A stretch of DNA of 64,000 bases from Niveibacterium umoris (GCF_014197015.1 NZ_JACIET010000001.1:1240001-1304000), one strand, 5' to 3'. Positions 1 to 8,260 are shown, counted from the stretch's first letter. Notes: a model not told the origin generated them from the letters alone. Numbers and translations: made by a program.

Positions 1-378
1 CTTGATCGTCTCGATCGTCAGGCGAAGCTGCTCTTTGATCTGGTCATGCGGGCTGCTGTAGAGATCCGATACGCGGGTATGCACATCGAGGATCGTCGTG
101 ACCGCGTTGAGGAAGTACTCGCGCGGCTGTTCCTCGTAGTCGACGAAGGTCTGCGGCAGTTCCGACTCGTCGCGCTGCGAACAGGCGACTTGCACATTGG
201 CCGGATTCTTGACCTTGTTCAGCCGGTAGATACCGGCTTCGACCGGCAGCCACTGCAGCAGATGGACCAGCCAACGCGGCGAAATTACCGACAGTTGCGG
301 GACGGTCTTCGTGGCATTCGCCAACTGGCGGGCGGCGTTATCGCCCAGCGCGGTCGGAATGCTTTGGTGGTCAGCCAT
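1..378 (-). CDS. family 2A encapsulin shell protein (SrpI-like), N-terminal part only
   Basis: The gene starts at 378 and runs off the left edge, so only 126 codons are visible. The translation has the sequence features I know from the SrpI/family 2A encapsulin shell: an N-arm with AARQLANATKTVPQLS, then PRWLVHLLQWLPVEAGIYRLN, VDYEEQPREYFLN and DLYSSPHDQIKEQ. Such proteins have the HK97 phage-capsid fold and self-assemble into a cytoplasmic nanocompartment; in described systems the cargo is a cysteine desulfurase. A strong AAGGAG site lies just upstream of the ATG. The upstream genes on the same strand (XRE, EpsC, CysK, rhodanese) are all consistent with sulfur or cysteine metabolism. The cargo gene is expected beyond position 1 and cannot be seen. 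Identity is high confidence; assembly is inference. Confidence 0.92.
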   Translation of the reverse strand, partial: MADHQSIPTALGDNAARQLANATKTVPQLSVISPRWLVHLLQWLPVEAGIYRLNKVKNPANVQVACSQRDESELPQTFVDYEEQPREYFLNAVTTILDVHTRVSDLYSSPHDQIKEQLRLTIETIK

Positions 379-477
379 GAACGCTACTCCTTATGCAAAA
401 TCTTGAAATGAACTGCACTAAATTTCCAATCGCTCACCTTGCAACACGGCCTTGACCGTCTCAACCGCCTATCGCCA

Positions 478-744
478 TCAAAAGTGTGTGTACTCGCGGG
501 GCCGAGCCAAGGACTCACAACGGGCCATCACGATCGAGAGCCGCACACCGAAGGCGTCGGCAAGCTTTGCCGCAGTGAGAATTGAGGGCACCACATCGCC
601 GCGCTCCACCTCACCCACGTAGGTGCGATTGAGGTCAGCCTTCTCGGCGAGCAACTCCTGCGACCAACCACGCTCGCCACGCAGTAGCCGCACGGCGCGC
701 CCAAAGAGGGCTGCATCAAGTGCTGTGTCAGATTCCCGCGCCAT
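478..744 (-). CDS. small XRE-family helix-turn-helix regulator
   Basis: This 88-residue protein is almost entirely one helix-turn-helix domain: residues 13-70 contain the XRE pattern (RLLRGERGWSQELLAEKA, then NRTYVGEVERG, then a LADAFGV helix). There is no effector or dimerisation domain. Its start lies 17 bases inside the 3' end of epsC, so translation is probably coupled. About 100 bases separate it from the encapsulin start; that gap is AT-richer than the surroundings and could hold an internal promoter. It probably acts as a local transcriptional regulator of the sulfur/encapsulin locus, which is inferred from position only. Confidence 0.85.
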   Translation of the reverse strand: MARESDTALDAALFGRAVRLLRGERGWSQELLAEKADLNRTYVGEVERGDVVPSILTAAKLADAFGVRLSIVMARCESLARPREYTHF

Positions 745-1690
745 CGTTGATCACTTCCTGCCGCGTGTTGGCCTGCGTTACATGACTTCCCGGTGGCACG
801 CTGCGCGTGAGCCAGATGTTTCCGCCGATTGACGAGCCCTTGCCAATCGTGATGCGACCAAGGATGGTTGCGCCGGCGTAGATCACGACATCGTCTTCGA
901 CCACTGGATGACGCGGTGCGCCTTTGAGCAAGTTGCCGTCCGCGTCTTGCTCGAAGCGCTTGGCGCCCAGAGTCACCGCCTGGTATAGACGCACGCGATT
1001 ACCAATCACTGCCGTTTCGCCGATCACGACACCTGTGCCGTGGTCGATAAAGAAACTCTCACCAATCGTTGCGCCGGGATGGATGTCGATGCCTGTTTCC
1101 GAGTGCGCGATTTCCGACACGATCCGGGCGATGAGCGGCACACCCAGTCGATAGAGCTGGTGTGCCAGGCGGTGATGAATCACTGCCAGCACGCCGGGGT
1201 AGCAAAGCAGCACTTCGTCCACGGTGCGAGCTGCCGGGTCGCCGTTGAACGCTGCGGTCACGTCGGTATCGAGCAGGCGGCGCACAGCCGGCAAAAGGCT
1301 CGCGAAACTGCGCACGATTTCAACCGCACGCAATTCAAGCTCGGTCGGGCTGGACGGTGCTTCACGCGCCGCGTACTTGAGTTCCAGCCGCACCTGCGCG
1401 AGCAGGCTGTTGAGGGCCGCATCCAGCGTATGGCCGACGTAGAAGTCCTCGCTCTCCTGGCGCAGATCGGCGGGCCCGAGGCGCATCGGAAACAGCGCAC
1501 CGCACAGCGCGGCGGCGATCTCGTTGAGGGCGCTGCGCGAGGGAAGCTCCCTACCGCCGAAATCGCGCCCGCGCCGCTGCGCGCTACGCCAAGTGTCGCG
1601 AGCCTCACGCAGCCCTGCGACCACGCGATCGAGGTCCCAGTTGGGCTGCGCGCTGAGCAGATGCGCGGAGACGGTGGCCTCGTCGCTCAT
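728..1690 (-). CDS. epsC: serine O-acetyltransferase EpsC
   Basis: It transfers acetyl from acetyl-CoA to L-serine, giving O-acetylserine for cysteine synthesis in the cytoplasm. The 320-residue protein has a long alpha-helical N-terminal half (about residues 1-190), typical of the EpsC subgroup, followed by left-handed beta-helix hexapeptide repeats. These include GIDIHPGATIG, FIDHGTGVVIGETAVIG and a second block around VVIYAGATILGRITIG. The active-site His residues lie in IHPGA and DHGTG. The protein ends in DGAGI. A C-terminal Ile is the residue that docks into CysK in the known cysteine synthase complex, and cysK is the gene immediately upstream. A GAGGG site precedes the ATG. The 3' end overlaps the xre gene. 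Confidence 0.93.
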   Translation of the reverse strand: MSDEATVSAHLLSAQPNWDLDRVVAGLREARDTWRSAQRRGRDFGGRELPSRSALNEIAAALCGALFPMRLGPADLRQESEDFYVGHTLDAALNSLLAQVRLELKYAAREAPSSPTELELRAVEIVRSFASLLPAVRRLLDTDVTAAFNGDPAARTVDEVLLCYPGVLAVIHHRLAHQLYRLGVPLIARIVSEIAHSETGIDIHPGATIGESFFIDHGTGVVIGETAVIGNRVRLYQAVTLGAKRFEQDADGNLLKGAPRHPVVEDDVVIYAGATILGRITIGKGSSIGGNIWLTRSVPPGSHVTQANTRQEVINDGAGI

Positions 1691-1748
1691 CGTGCAGCCC
1701 TCTTCGCTGTTGCGCGACTGCCGCCCTTCGACGGCCGAGGACGGGCTC

Positions 1749-2723
1749 TCATACGGGCAACCCGCTCGCGTCGAAGACGCCGTCGAACAGGATGGAACTC
1801 AGATAGCGCTCCCCCGAATCCGGCAGCACGACCACGATCGTCTTGCCTTCGTTCTCGGGCTTCTTCGCCAGGCGGGCCGCAACCGCAGCCGCCGCGCCGC
1901 AAGAGATGCCGGAGAGGATCCCTTCCTCGCGGGCAAGGCGCCGCGCGTACTCCACCGCCTCTTCGTTGCTGACCTGCTCGATCGCATCCACCAGCGAAAG
2001 ATCCAGCACCTGCGGCACAAAGCCCGCGCCGATACCCTGGATCTTGTGCGGCGCGGGCTTGGGCGGCTCGCCATTGCGCGTCTGCGTCAGGACGGGGCTG
2101 GCGGCCGGCTCAACGGCAACCGACTGGATCGCCTTCTTCTGCGTACCCTTGATGTAGCGCGTTACGCCGGTGATCGTGCCGCCAGTGCCGACACCCGAGA
2201 CCAGAATGTCGATCGCGCCCTCGGTGTCCTGCCAGATCTCCGGGCCCGTCGTAGCCTCGTGAATCGCCGGATTGGCCGGGTTCTTGAACTGTTGCAGCAG
2301 CACGTATTTCGGATCGGATGCAGCGATTTCCTCGGCCTTCGCGATCGCGCCACTCATGCCCTTCGCGCCTTCGGTCAGCACCAGCTTCGCACCATAGGCA
2401 AGCAGCAACTTGCGACGCTCGATGCTCATCGTCTCAGGCATCGTCAGCGTGAGCGGAATACCGCGCGCCGCGGCGACAAACGCCAGCGCGATCCCGGTGT
2501 TGCCGCTGGTTGGTTCGACCAGCTCCTTGCCCGGCCCAAGCAGCCCACGCTTCTCGGCATCCCAGATCAGCGCTGCGCCGATACGGCACTTGACGGAGTA
2601 GGCCGGGTTGCGGCCCTCGATCTTTGCCAGCACCGTGGCCGGCGCGCCGTCGAGGATGCGGTTGAGTTTGACCAGCGGCGTGCGGCCGATGGACAGGGAG
2701 TTGTCAGCAAACCAGTTCGACAT
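1749..2723 (-). CDS. cysK: cysteine synthase A (O-acetylserine sulfhydrylase)
   Basis: A PLP enzyme that makes L-cysteine from O-acetylserine and sulfide. The 324 residues have the normal family length. Lys45 in [11 protein letters not shown] is the Schiff-base lysine, the substrate loop is PTSGNTG, the phosphate-binding glycine loop is [10 protein letters not shown], and the C-terminal half keeps GISCGAAAA and PDSGERYLS. The start is supported by a TGGAG site. It sits 36 bases after the rhodanese and 58 bases before epsC, in the order rhodanese, cysK, epsC, so substrate maker and user are adjacent in one transcript. The SVKCRIG version of the motif is that of E. coli CysK rather than CysM. 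Confidence 0.95.
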   Translation of the reverse strand: MSNWFADNSLSIGRTPLVKLNRILDGAPATVLAKIEGRNPAYSVKCRIGAALIWDAEKRGLLGPGKELVEPTSGNTGIALAFVAAARGIPLTLTMPETMSIERRKLLLAYGAKLVLTEGAKGMSGAIAKAEEIAASDPKYVLLQQFKNPANPAIHEATTGPEIWQDTEGAIDILVSGVGTGGTITGVTRYIKGTQKKAIQSVAVEPAASPVLTQTRNGEPPKPAPHKIQGIGAGFVPQVLDLSLVDAIEQVSNEEAVEYARRLAREEGILSGISCGAAAAVAARLAKKPENEGKTIVVVLPDSGERYLSSILFDGVFDASGLPV

Positions 2724-2759
2724 GTTGCGCTCCAGAAATGGCGGGAATCCGCGAATCGT

Positions 2760-3287
2760 TCAGTCCTGAACCCAAGGCAGACCGTGCAGGCGCCAACCGC
2801 CAACGCGGCCGCGCTGCTGCGAGGCATCGAGATCGCCCTCAAAGCCTTCGAGGACGTTGAATACGTTGGCGAAGCCCGCCTTCGCGGCGGCCTCGGCGGC
2901 GTCGGCCGAACGCTTGCCGCTGCGGCACAGCAACAGCACGACGGCGTTCTTGCCTGTCTTGCTTTCAAGCTCACGGACAAAACGCGGATTGCGGATAAGC
3001 GAGGTGCCGGTCATCCACGCCACATGCAGCGTCTCGGGCACATGACCAACGAACTTGCGTTCTTCTGCGGTACGTACGTCGACCAACAGCGCGGCACCTT
3101 CGCTGAATAGCGCCCAGGCCTCCTGCGGCGTAACCCGCCCCGCATAGGGCAGGCCGGCGTCTCGCGCCGCGGCACGCGCACGCTCAAGGATCGCTTCGGC
3201 AGCGGCCGACGGTTCCGAACCGCTTGCGGTCGCGCGAAAGCCGTTCGCGGCAAGCGGGCTGGTTTGGGATGTTGCGATGAGGGCCAT
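2760..3287 (-). CDS. single-domain rhodanese (sulfurtransferase-like)
   Basis: The protein is 175 residues when started at the ATG at 3287. An upstream GTG at 3299 is open, but it overlaps the GGAGGA ribosome site that serves 3287. The rhodanese domain covers about residues 45-145: an LLVDVRTAEER strand, a variable middle, and the active-site loop LLCRSGKRS with Cys121 as the persulfide-carrying cysteine. A final region (GGWRLHGLPWVQ) is common in standalone rhodaneses. It is the first gene of the operon leading to cysK, epsC, xre and the encapsulin. Rhodaneses are known partners in family 2A encapsulin loci, where they are thought to move sulfane sulfur. The exact sulfur donor is unknown. 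Confidence 0.9.
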   Translation of the reverse strand: MALIATSQTSPLAANGFRATASGSEPSAAAEAILERARAAARDAGLPYAGRVTPQEAWALFSEGAALLVDVRTAEERKFVGHVPETLHVAWMTGTSLIRNPRFVRELESKTGKNAVVLLLCRSGKRSADAAEAAAKAGFANVFNVLEGFEGDLDASQQRGRVGGWRLHGLPWVQD

Positions 3288-3377
3288 GTCTTCCTCCACG
3301 AATCGCCCGCCAGGCGGGGCGTTCAGCGCGGCAAAGCGCGCGATGGAGAAAGCGTAGGCGCGCAGCGCTCACACGCG

Positions 3378-3395
3378 AACCAAGAAAAATTCCAG
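3378..3395 (-). promoter_or_regulatory. candidate sulfur-regulon operator upstream of the rhodanese operon
   Basis: The plus-strand word AACCAAGAAAAATTCCAG lies about 91-108 bases upstream of the rhodanese start. An almost identical word is found at 4585-4600 upstream of sbp. A -35-like TTGACT (minus strand, 3406-3401) lies next to it, but no convincing -10 follows. CysB is the usual regulator of such genes; assignment to CysB is inference. Confidence 0.4.
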
Positions 3396-3418
3396 TACTT
3401 AGTCAATTTCCGTTCATT

Positions 3419-3437
3419 CCCATATTCGCGATATGGG
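3419..3437. promoter_or_regulatory. perfect 7-bp inverted repeat between sbp and the rhodanese operon
   Basis: The sequence is CCCATAT-TCGCG-ATATGGG, about 130-150 bases upstream of the rhodanese start and beyond the sbp terminator. Its size and symmetry suit a dimeric HTH operator, possibly for the XRE protein encoded in the same operon. Function is inferred. Confidence 0.35.
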
Positions 3438-3470
3438 ATTCGCCCACGACGGACGCGGTAAACAGAAAAC

Positions 3471-3490
3471 GGCCCGGCAAATGCCGGGCC
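3471..3490 (-). terminator. rho-independent terminator of sbp
   Basis: GGCCCGGC and GCCGGGCC flank a short loop. On the minus strand the stem is followed by GTTTTCTGTTT. It lies 23 bases after the sbp stop codon and separates sbp from the rhodanese operon. Confidence 0.8.
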
Positions 3491-3513
3491 GCTTGTGCCT
3501 GGGGAGATCAGGA

Positions 3514-4521
3514 TTACTTGCCGTAGATCTGATCGAACACGCCACCGTCGGCAAAGTGCGTCTTCTGCGCTTTCTGCCAGCCGCCGAACACCTCGTCGAT
3601 GGTGAAGAGCTTCACCGGCGCGAACTGCTTGGCGTATTTCGCCGCAGCCTTGGCGTCGCGGGGGCGGTAGTAGTGCTTGCCGGCAATGTCCTGGCCTTCC
3701 GGCGAGTAGAGGTATTGCAGGTAGGCCTCCGCCACCTTGCGTGTGCCCTTCTTGTCGACCACCTTGTCGACCACCGAGACCGGCGGTTCGGCGAGGATCG
3801 AGATCGACGGCGTGACGATATCGAACTTGTCGGGGCCGAGCTCCTTCACGGCGAGGTAGGCCTCGTTCTCCCACGCAATCAGCACATCACCGATGCCGCG
3901 TTCGGTGAAGGTGGTGGTGGCGCCGCGCGCGCCGGAGTCCAACACCTTGACGTTCGAGTAGATGCGTTTGACGAAATCGCGCGCACTGGCGTCGGTGCCG
4001 CCGGTGTGCTTGAGCGCATAGCCCCATGCGGCAAGGTAGTTCCAGCGCGCGCCGCCGGAGGTCTTCGGGTTGGGCGTGATCACCTCGACACCGCTGCGTG
4101 CCAGATCCGCCCAGTCGGTGATCTTCTTCGGGTTGCCCTTGCGCACCAGGAACACGATCGTCGACGTGTAGGGCGAGGCGTTGCTCGGCAGACGCTTCTG
4201 CCAATCCGGCGGCAGCGACTTCGCGCGCGCCGCGATCTCGTCGATGTCGTAGGCCAGCGCCAAGGTCACCACGTCGGCATCGAGGCCATCGATCACGGCG
4301 CGCGCCTGCTTGCCCGAACCGCCGTGGGATTGTTTGAACGTGACGGTCTCGCCCGTCTTGCCCTTCCAGTACTTCGCGAATGCCGCGTTGTAGTCCGTGT
4401 AGAGCTCGCGGGTCGGATCATAAGAGACGTTCAACAGGGTCGTATCAGCCCAGGCGGTGCCGATGGTACCCAGGGCAATCGCAAGCGCGATCAGGGTGCG
4501 GCGGGGGTAGTTGACGTGCAT
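3514..4521 (-). CDS. sbp: periplasmic sulfate-binding protein (Sbp/CysP type)
   Basis: The 335 residues comprise a Sec signal peptide (about 1-25, ending near AWA-DTT) and a periplasmic binding protein that delivers sulfate or thiosulfate to a CysTWA transporter. Family landmarks are [13 protein letters not shown], the [12 protein letters not shown] loop, [20 protein letters not shown] and [10 protein letters not shown]. The permease and ATPase genes are not adjacent, so this is a stand-alone binding protein gene. It has its own terminator and a promoter region that shares a motif with the neighbouring rhodanese-cysK-epsC operon, which suggests joint control by sulfur supply (inference). Confidence 0.94.
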   Translation of the reverse strand: MHVNYPRRTLIALAIALGTIGTAWADTTLLNVSYDPTRELYTDYNAAFAKYWKGKTGETVTFKQSHGGSGKQARAVIDGLDADVVTLALAYDIDEIAARAKSLPPDWQKRLPSNASPYTSTIVFLVRKGNPKKITDWADLARSGVEVITPNPKTSGGARWNYLAAWGYALKHTGGTDASARDFVKRIYSNVKVLDSGARGATTTFTERGIGDVLIAWENEAYLAVKELGPDKFDIVTPSISILAEPPVSVVDKVVDKKGTRKVAEAYLQYLYSPEGQDIAGKHYYRPRDAKAAAKYAKQFAPVKLFTIDEVFGGWQKAQKTHFADGGVFDQIYGK

Positions 4522-4584
4522 TGGGGGCCTCGTTGGCGTTCGTTATCGGGTGGGGTGACTCTAGCGATACCGCCACGCCAGGCT

Positions 4585-4600
4585 AACCAAGAAATTCTGG
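4585..4600 (-). promoter_or_regulatory. candidate sulfur-regulon operator upstream of sbp
   Basis: The plus-strand word AACCAAGAAATTCTGG sits 64-79 bases upstream of the sbp start and matches the word at 3378-3395 apart from a two-base insertion. The surrounding 40 bases are unusually AT-rich for this genome. Binding by CysB or a similar regulator is inferred. Confidence 0.4.
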
Positions 4601-4764
4601 ATTGCTTTTTACCCCCAAGTGACAAACCGGGCGGCCAACTGTGAAAAGGTCACTTTCTGGCTGCGACCAGCGTCATCGTGCCGCCATCTGGCCGAGCCTA
4701 AATTGTCGCCACGTTGATGATCTCGTCAGCGCCCCCCGGAAACGAAGCAGAAATGGAGTCAGTC

Positions 4765-4974
4765 ATGAAACCCAGTCGCCTCGATGACCAGATGAATTCG
4801 ATCCTTGCAGTCGCCTTCATCGCTCTTACCGTAACCACTGCCGGCAACGTTTTCGTCGGCGCAAGCTTTGGCCGCCAGAGCGTCGAACCGCAAATGGTCG
4901 CAAAAGCGCAATCGCAGCCGAACACCCAGCAAGCGGCAAAAAAGCCCGCCACCGTGGTCGCCGCAGCGCGCTGA
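4765..4974 (+). CDS. small hypothetical membrane protein
   Basis: A 69-residue protein starting at the ATG preceded by GGAG at 4755-4758; open frame extends further upstream without a ribosome site. Residues 11-32 form one hydrophobic segment (ILAVAFIALTVTTAGNVFVG), followed by a polar Gln/Ala/Lys-rich tail. It is divergent from sbp. I do not recognise a family. It could be a real single-pass inner-membrane protein; coding potential rests on the ribosome site and the hydrophobic segment. Confidence 0.5.
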   Translation: MKPSRLDDQMNSILAVAFIALTVTTAGNVFVGASFGRQSVEPQMVAKAQSQPNTQQAAKKPATVVAAAR

Positions 4975-5355
4975 AACGCGCGAGTCGGCCAGGGCACATA
5001 CCCACCGCCACCCCAGGAGATCTGCCGCACAGCGTTCACGAGACGCCGTTGCGCAGTGTTCCCCTCCCTCCCCCGCCAGATTTACCGCAACTTCCCGTGT
5101 TGCGCACGTCACACGCAATAGCGTTTCAAACACACCGGCGATGCCGTCTGTGGCAACCCTCGCCCGCGCGACGCCCCACAGGGTCAAACACCCGACTCGG
5201 CCGAATTGAAGTGCCCCTTCCGTCCCGGAGCAAGCGGCCAGGATCGAGCGGGCACATGCTATTTTCCGCCATCAGCTGTCAAACCCGGCGCCGTGCATGG
5301 GCGCTCCCCCCTCGTTTGCAGCCCACCACTTCCACAGAACGAGGAGGCCCATGCC
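4975..5355. other. 381-base intergenic stretch without an identified feature
   Basis: I see no ORF with a ribosome site, no convincing hairpin with a T-run and no clear promoter hexamers here. The frame of the following gene stays open back to 5206, but that part has no start with a ribosome site and reads like non-coding sequence. Confidence 0.5.
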
Positions 5356-6183
5356 ATGAGTGACAACATCCCTGCCCTGCAGACCCTCATCCTCTCGCAC
5401 GAGAGCGGCGTCGCACGCGTTGCGCTGAACCGACCCGACAAGCTCAATGCGCTGAACGAGAGCATGTGGCGCGAACTGCGCGACGCGTTTGCCTGGGCCG
5501 ACAGAACGCCCGAAGTCCGTGTCGTCGTGCTGCACGGCAACGGCCGCGCCTTCTCTACCGGGATCGACCTCGCGATGATGGCTGGACTTCGCGAGCGCGT
5601 CAGCCATGCGGATCTGGCGCGCAGCCAGGAACTGCTGCGTCACCTGATTCTTGATCTGCAGGATTGCGTCAGCAGCATCGAGCGCTGCCGCAAGCCGGTA
5701 CTCGCCGCGATCCATGGCCCCTGCATCGGTGGTGCCGTCGACATCATCAGCGCCTGCGACATGCGCTACGCCAGTGAGAACGCAGTGTTCTCGGTACGCG
5801 AGATCGATATCGGCATGGCGGCCGATGTGGGCACGCTGCAAAGGCTGCCGCGCATCATTCCGGACGGCATCGCGCGCGAGTTGGCCTACACGGGGCGCAA
5901 CGTGCTCGCCGCTGAAGCCGCGGCTTTCGGCCTGGTCAACCGCGTCTTCGAAACGCCGGAAACGCTGCAGCAAGGGGTCGCCGAGATCGCGGCTGCAATA
6001 GCAGCCAAGTCCCCTCTGGCCGTGCGCGGGACCAAGGAGATGCTCAAATACGGGCGCGACCACTCGATTGAGGATGGGCTGCGCTACGTAGCAAGCTGGA
6101 ATGCATCCGCCCTGCTTTCCGAAGATCTGCAAGAAAGCGCCCTCGCAATGATGCAGAAGCGGCCGCCCCGTTATCGCGACTGA
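5356..6183 (+). CDS. crotonase family protein, delta3,5-delta2,4-dienoyl-CoA isomerase-like
   Basis: The 275-residue protein has the crotonase fold: ALNRPDKLNALN near residue 25, the oxyanion-hole stretches GRAFSTGIDL and HGPCIGGAVD, and a C-terminal helical part. Three acidic residues known to be catalytic in the dienoyl-CoA isomerase ECH1 are all present: Asp in GGAVD, Glu in SVREID and Asp in GMAADVGTLQRLP. This makes an isomerase that shifts conjugated double bonds during beta-oxidation of unsaturated fatty acids more likely than a plain hydratase. The start is the second of two nearby ATGs and follows GAGGAGG. No other fatty acid genes are adjacent. Confidence 0.88.
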   Translation: MSDNIPALQTLILSHESGVARVALNRPDKLNALNESMWRELRDAFAWADRTPEVRVVVLHGNGRAFSTGIDLAMMAGLRERVSHADLARSQELLRHLILDLQDCVSSIERCRKPVLAAIHGPCIGGAVDIISACDMRYASENAVFSVREIDIGMAADVGTLQRLPRIIPDGIARELAYTGRNVLAAEAAAFGLVNRVFETPETLQQGVAEIAAAIAAKSPLAVRGTKEMLKYGRDHSIEDGLRYVASWNASALLSEDLQESALAMMQKRPPRYRD

Positions 6184-6270
6184 AAGCCCGTTTCCTGGCA
6201 ATGGCGACTGGTAATCCAGCCGCTGCGATCCAGAATGAAACTGTGATTTCACTCGTTAGAGGGAGAGGAT

Positions 6271-7524
6271 ATGCGTCGCACCTTGATGGCCGCCGCAGTC
6301 GGCGGCGTGCTGGTGGGTCTGGCCGGCAATGCCGTGGCACAGAGCAAATCCGCCAAGACGGCACAGGTCGTGAAGCCCCCGGTCGCACAGGCCTGGATCG
6401 ACGTCGCCACCTTTTCAGGAATGATGGGCGGCATGCCGGGCGGCGACGTCATGGGCGGCCTTTCCAGCCTCTTCGGCGGGAAGAAGGACGGCGGCAACAG
6501 ATTCGGCATGACCCAGGCCGGCAGCAGCGGGCGCTGGCTCGACGTGACGCTTGCCACGCGCCGGAACCCGTCGCTCACTGAAGGCACGCAGACCGTGCCG
6601 GCGGGCAGCAAACTGGCGCCCAGCCTCGCGCTGCTTGCGACTCCTCCGGAGAAACCGCGCCCGGTTCCCGAAACCGATGATGAGGTCAGCGAGCCGGAAC
6701 CGATGGAACGCCCCAAGGGCAAGATCTATTTCTACTGGGGCTGCAGCGAAACCGTGCGCAACGGTCAGCCCAAGGTGCTCGACATGGCGACCGCGTCGCC
6801 CAACGATTTCGCCAAGTTCTTCCAGGCTCGCCGTGCTACCCAGCGCGGTGCACACCAGGCGCCTGGCCGGCCGGTGTGGCCCAACACTCGCGATACGCGC
6901 AAGGTGCCGGAGGGCGCATCGCTGGTCGGCGAGCACAGCTTCAGCGGCGAGGGCGTGCCAGAGGGCTTCCGCATCGCCATTGCCGCGCAACAGGATTTCA
7001 TGCCCCAGATCGATCTGCGCCAGCACGACGCGGGCACCGCGACGCAGCTTGAATGGGCAGTGCTGCCAACGGCACGGGCGTATTTCCTCTCGGCGATGGG
7101 CGCGCGAGGCGAACAGGAAATCGTCTTCTGGTCTTCCAGTGAGGTGCCGGAAACGGGCTTCGGCCTGCTCGATTACCAGACCAATCCCGCCGTCGACAAA
7201 TGGCTCACCGAGAAAGTACTGCTCGCCCCCTCCACGCAGAAATGCGCAATCCCGAAAGAAGTGTTCGGCGACAAGGGTGCCATGTTGCGGATGATCGCCT
7301 ACGGCAGCGAAGCGTCCTTCGCTTATCCGCCGCGTCCGAGTGACCCGAAGATCGCCTGGGAACCCGACTGGTCTGCGCGCATCCGCGTCAAGTCAGTCGC
7401 CAACACCATGCTGGGCATGCCCGGCATGGGCAATGCGATGCGCGGCGAAGACCCGGCGCAGAAACAGCCGAAACAGGAGGCGCCCGGCGCGCTTGATCTG
7501 CTCAAGGGGATTCTGGGTCGCTGA
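6271..7524 (+). CDS. secreted protein of unknown function
   Basis: A 417-residue protein with a clear signal peptide (residues 1-23, ending AVAQ). A Gly/Met-rich stretch (GMMGGMPGGDVMGGLSSLFGG) follows near residues 50-70, then a Pro/Glu linker around 125-150. The large mature domain includes GKIYFYWGC and many aromatic residues but only two cysteines. Met/Gly-rich sequence recurs near the C-terminus (MLGMPGMGNAM), before a short amphipathic end. I do not recognise a family with a known role. A GAGAGGAT site precedes the ATG. The 3' end overlaps the convergent truC gene by 23 bases. Confidence 0.75.
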   Translation: MRRTLMAAAVGGVLVGLAGNAVAQSKSAKTAQVVKPPVAQAWIDVATFSGMMGGMPGGDVMGGLSSLFGGKKDGGNRFGMTQAGSSGRWLDVTLATRRNPSLTEGTQTVPAGSKLAPSLALLATPPEKPRPVPETDDEVSEPEPMERPKGKIYFYWGCSETVRNGQPKVLDMATASPNDFAKFFQARRATQRGAHQAPGRPVWPNTRDTRKVPEGASLVGEHSFSGEGVPEGFRIAIAAQQDFMPQIDLRQHDAGTATQLEWAVLPTARAYFLSAMGARGEQEIVFWSSSEVPETGFGLLDYQTNPAVDKWLTEKVLLAPSTQKCAIPKEVFGDKGAMLRMIAYGSEASFAYPPRPSDPKIAWEPDWSARIRVKSVANTMLGMPGMGNAMRGEDPAQKQPKQEAPGALDLLKGILGR

Positions 7525-8260
7525 GCGGCATGCCGCATCCGGCAAGGGCCTCGCACCAGCCGAATTCGGCCACCCGCTCGGCAAACGCACCGCTCAGCGG
7601 CGCCGCCAGCACCAAGGGGGCACCGCTGTGCGGGTGCTGCAGCGTCATGCGCGCGCAGTGCAAGAGCAGGCGTGCGCAGCCGTAGTGTTCGGCGAACATC
7701 CGGTTATGGCGACCCTTGCCGTACGTCGCATCGCCGATCACCGGATGCGAGATGTGCTTGAGGTGACGACGGATCTGGTGGCGGCGCCCGGTTTCTGGCG
7801 AGAGCAGCACCAGCGCGTAGCGGCTGCTCGGGTGACGATCGTCGGGAACGGGCAGTTCGACCGTCGCGAGCCGGCGGTAAGCGGTGACCGCCTCCTGTGC
7901 GGGCACCAGCGCGTCGATCGGCAATTCATATTCGTCACGCACAACTTTCAGCGGATGCGCAATCACGCCGCCCTCGTCGGGCCAGCCGCGCACGACTGCA
8001 AGGTAGCGTTTTTCAACGGCACGGGTTTCGAACTGCGCGGCAAGCGTCGCTGCAACCTCGCGCTCGAAAGCGAACACCAGAACGCCGGAGGTGCCCTTGT
8101 CGAGCCGATGGACGGGGATCACCCTGCGCCCGATCTGGTCGCGCAGCAGCTGCACCGCAAAGCGCGTTTCGTGACGATCGAGCACGGAACGATGCACCAG
8201 CAGGCCGGCAGGCTTGTCGATCGCGACCAGGTGTTCGTCGTGGTAGAGCAGCTTGAGCAT
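7502..8260 (-). CDS. truC: tRNA pseudouridine(65) synthase TruC
   Basis: A 252-residue RluA-family pseudouridine synthase. The catalytic Asp lies in VIPVHRLDKGTSGVLVFA. The N-terminus (KLLYHDEHLVAIDKPAGLLVHRS), the KRYLAVVRGW segment and the ETGRRHQIRRHLKHISHPVIGD block match the TruC subgroup, which modifies U65 in some tRNAs, rather than the larger S4-domain RluC/D proteins. I start it at the ATG at 8260; the open frame upstream to 8356 reads like non-coding sequence. It is convergent with the secreted protein gene and diverges from the lipoprotein gene at 8371. Confidence 0.9.
   Translation of the reverse strand: MLKLLYHDEHLVAIDKPAGLLVHRSVLDRHETRFAVQLLRDQIGRRVIPVHRLDKGTSGVLVFAFEREVAATLAAQFETRAVEKRYLAVVRGWPDEGGVIAHPLKVVRDEYELPIDALVPAQEAVTAYRRLATVELPVPDDRHPSSRYALVLLSPETGRRHQIRRHLKHISHPVIGDATYGKGRHNRMFAEHYGCARLLLHCARMTLQHPHSGAPLVLAAPLSGAFAERVAEFGWCEALAGCGMPLSDPESP

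Noticed and set aside
1524-3110. A 528-codon open frame on the plus strand opposite epsC, cysK and rhodanese.
   Set aside because: It crosses three well-defined minus-strand genes and their gaps, so it cannot be a conserved protein.
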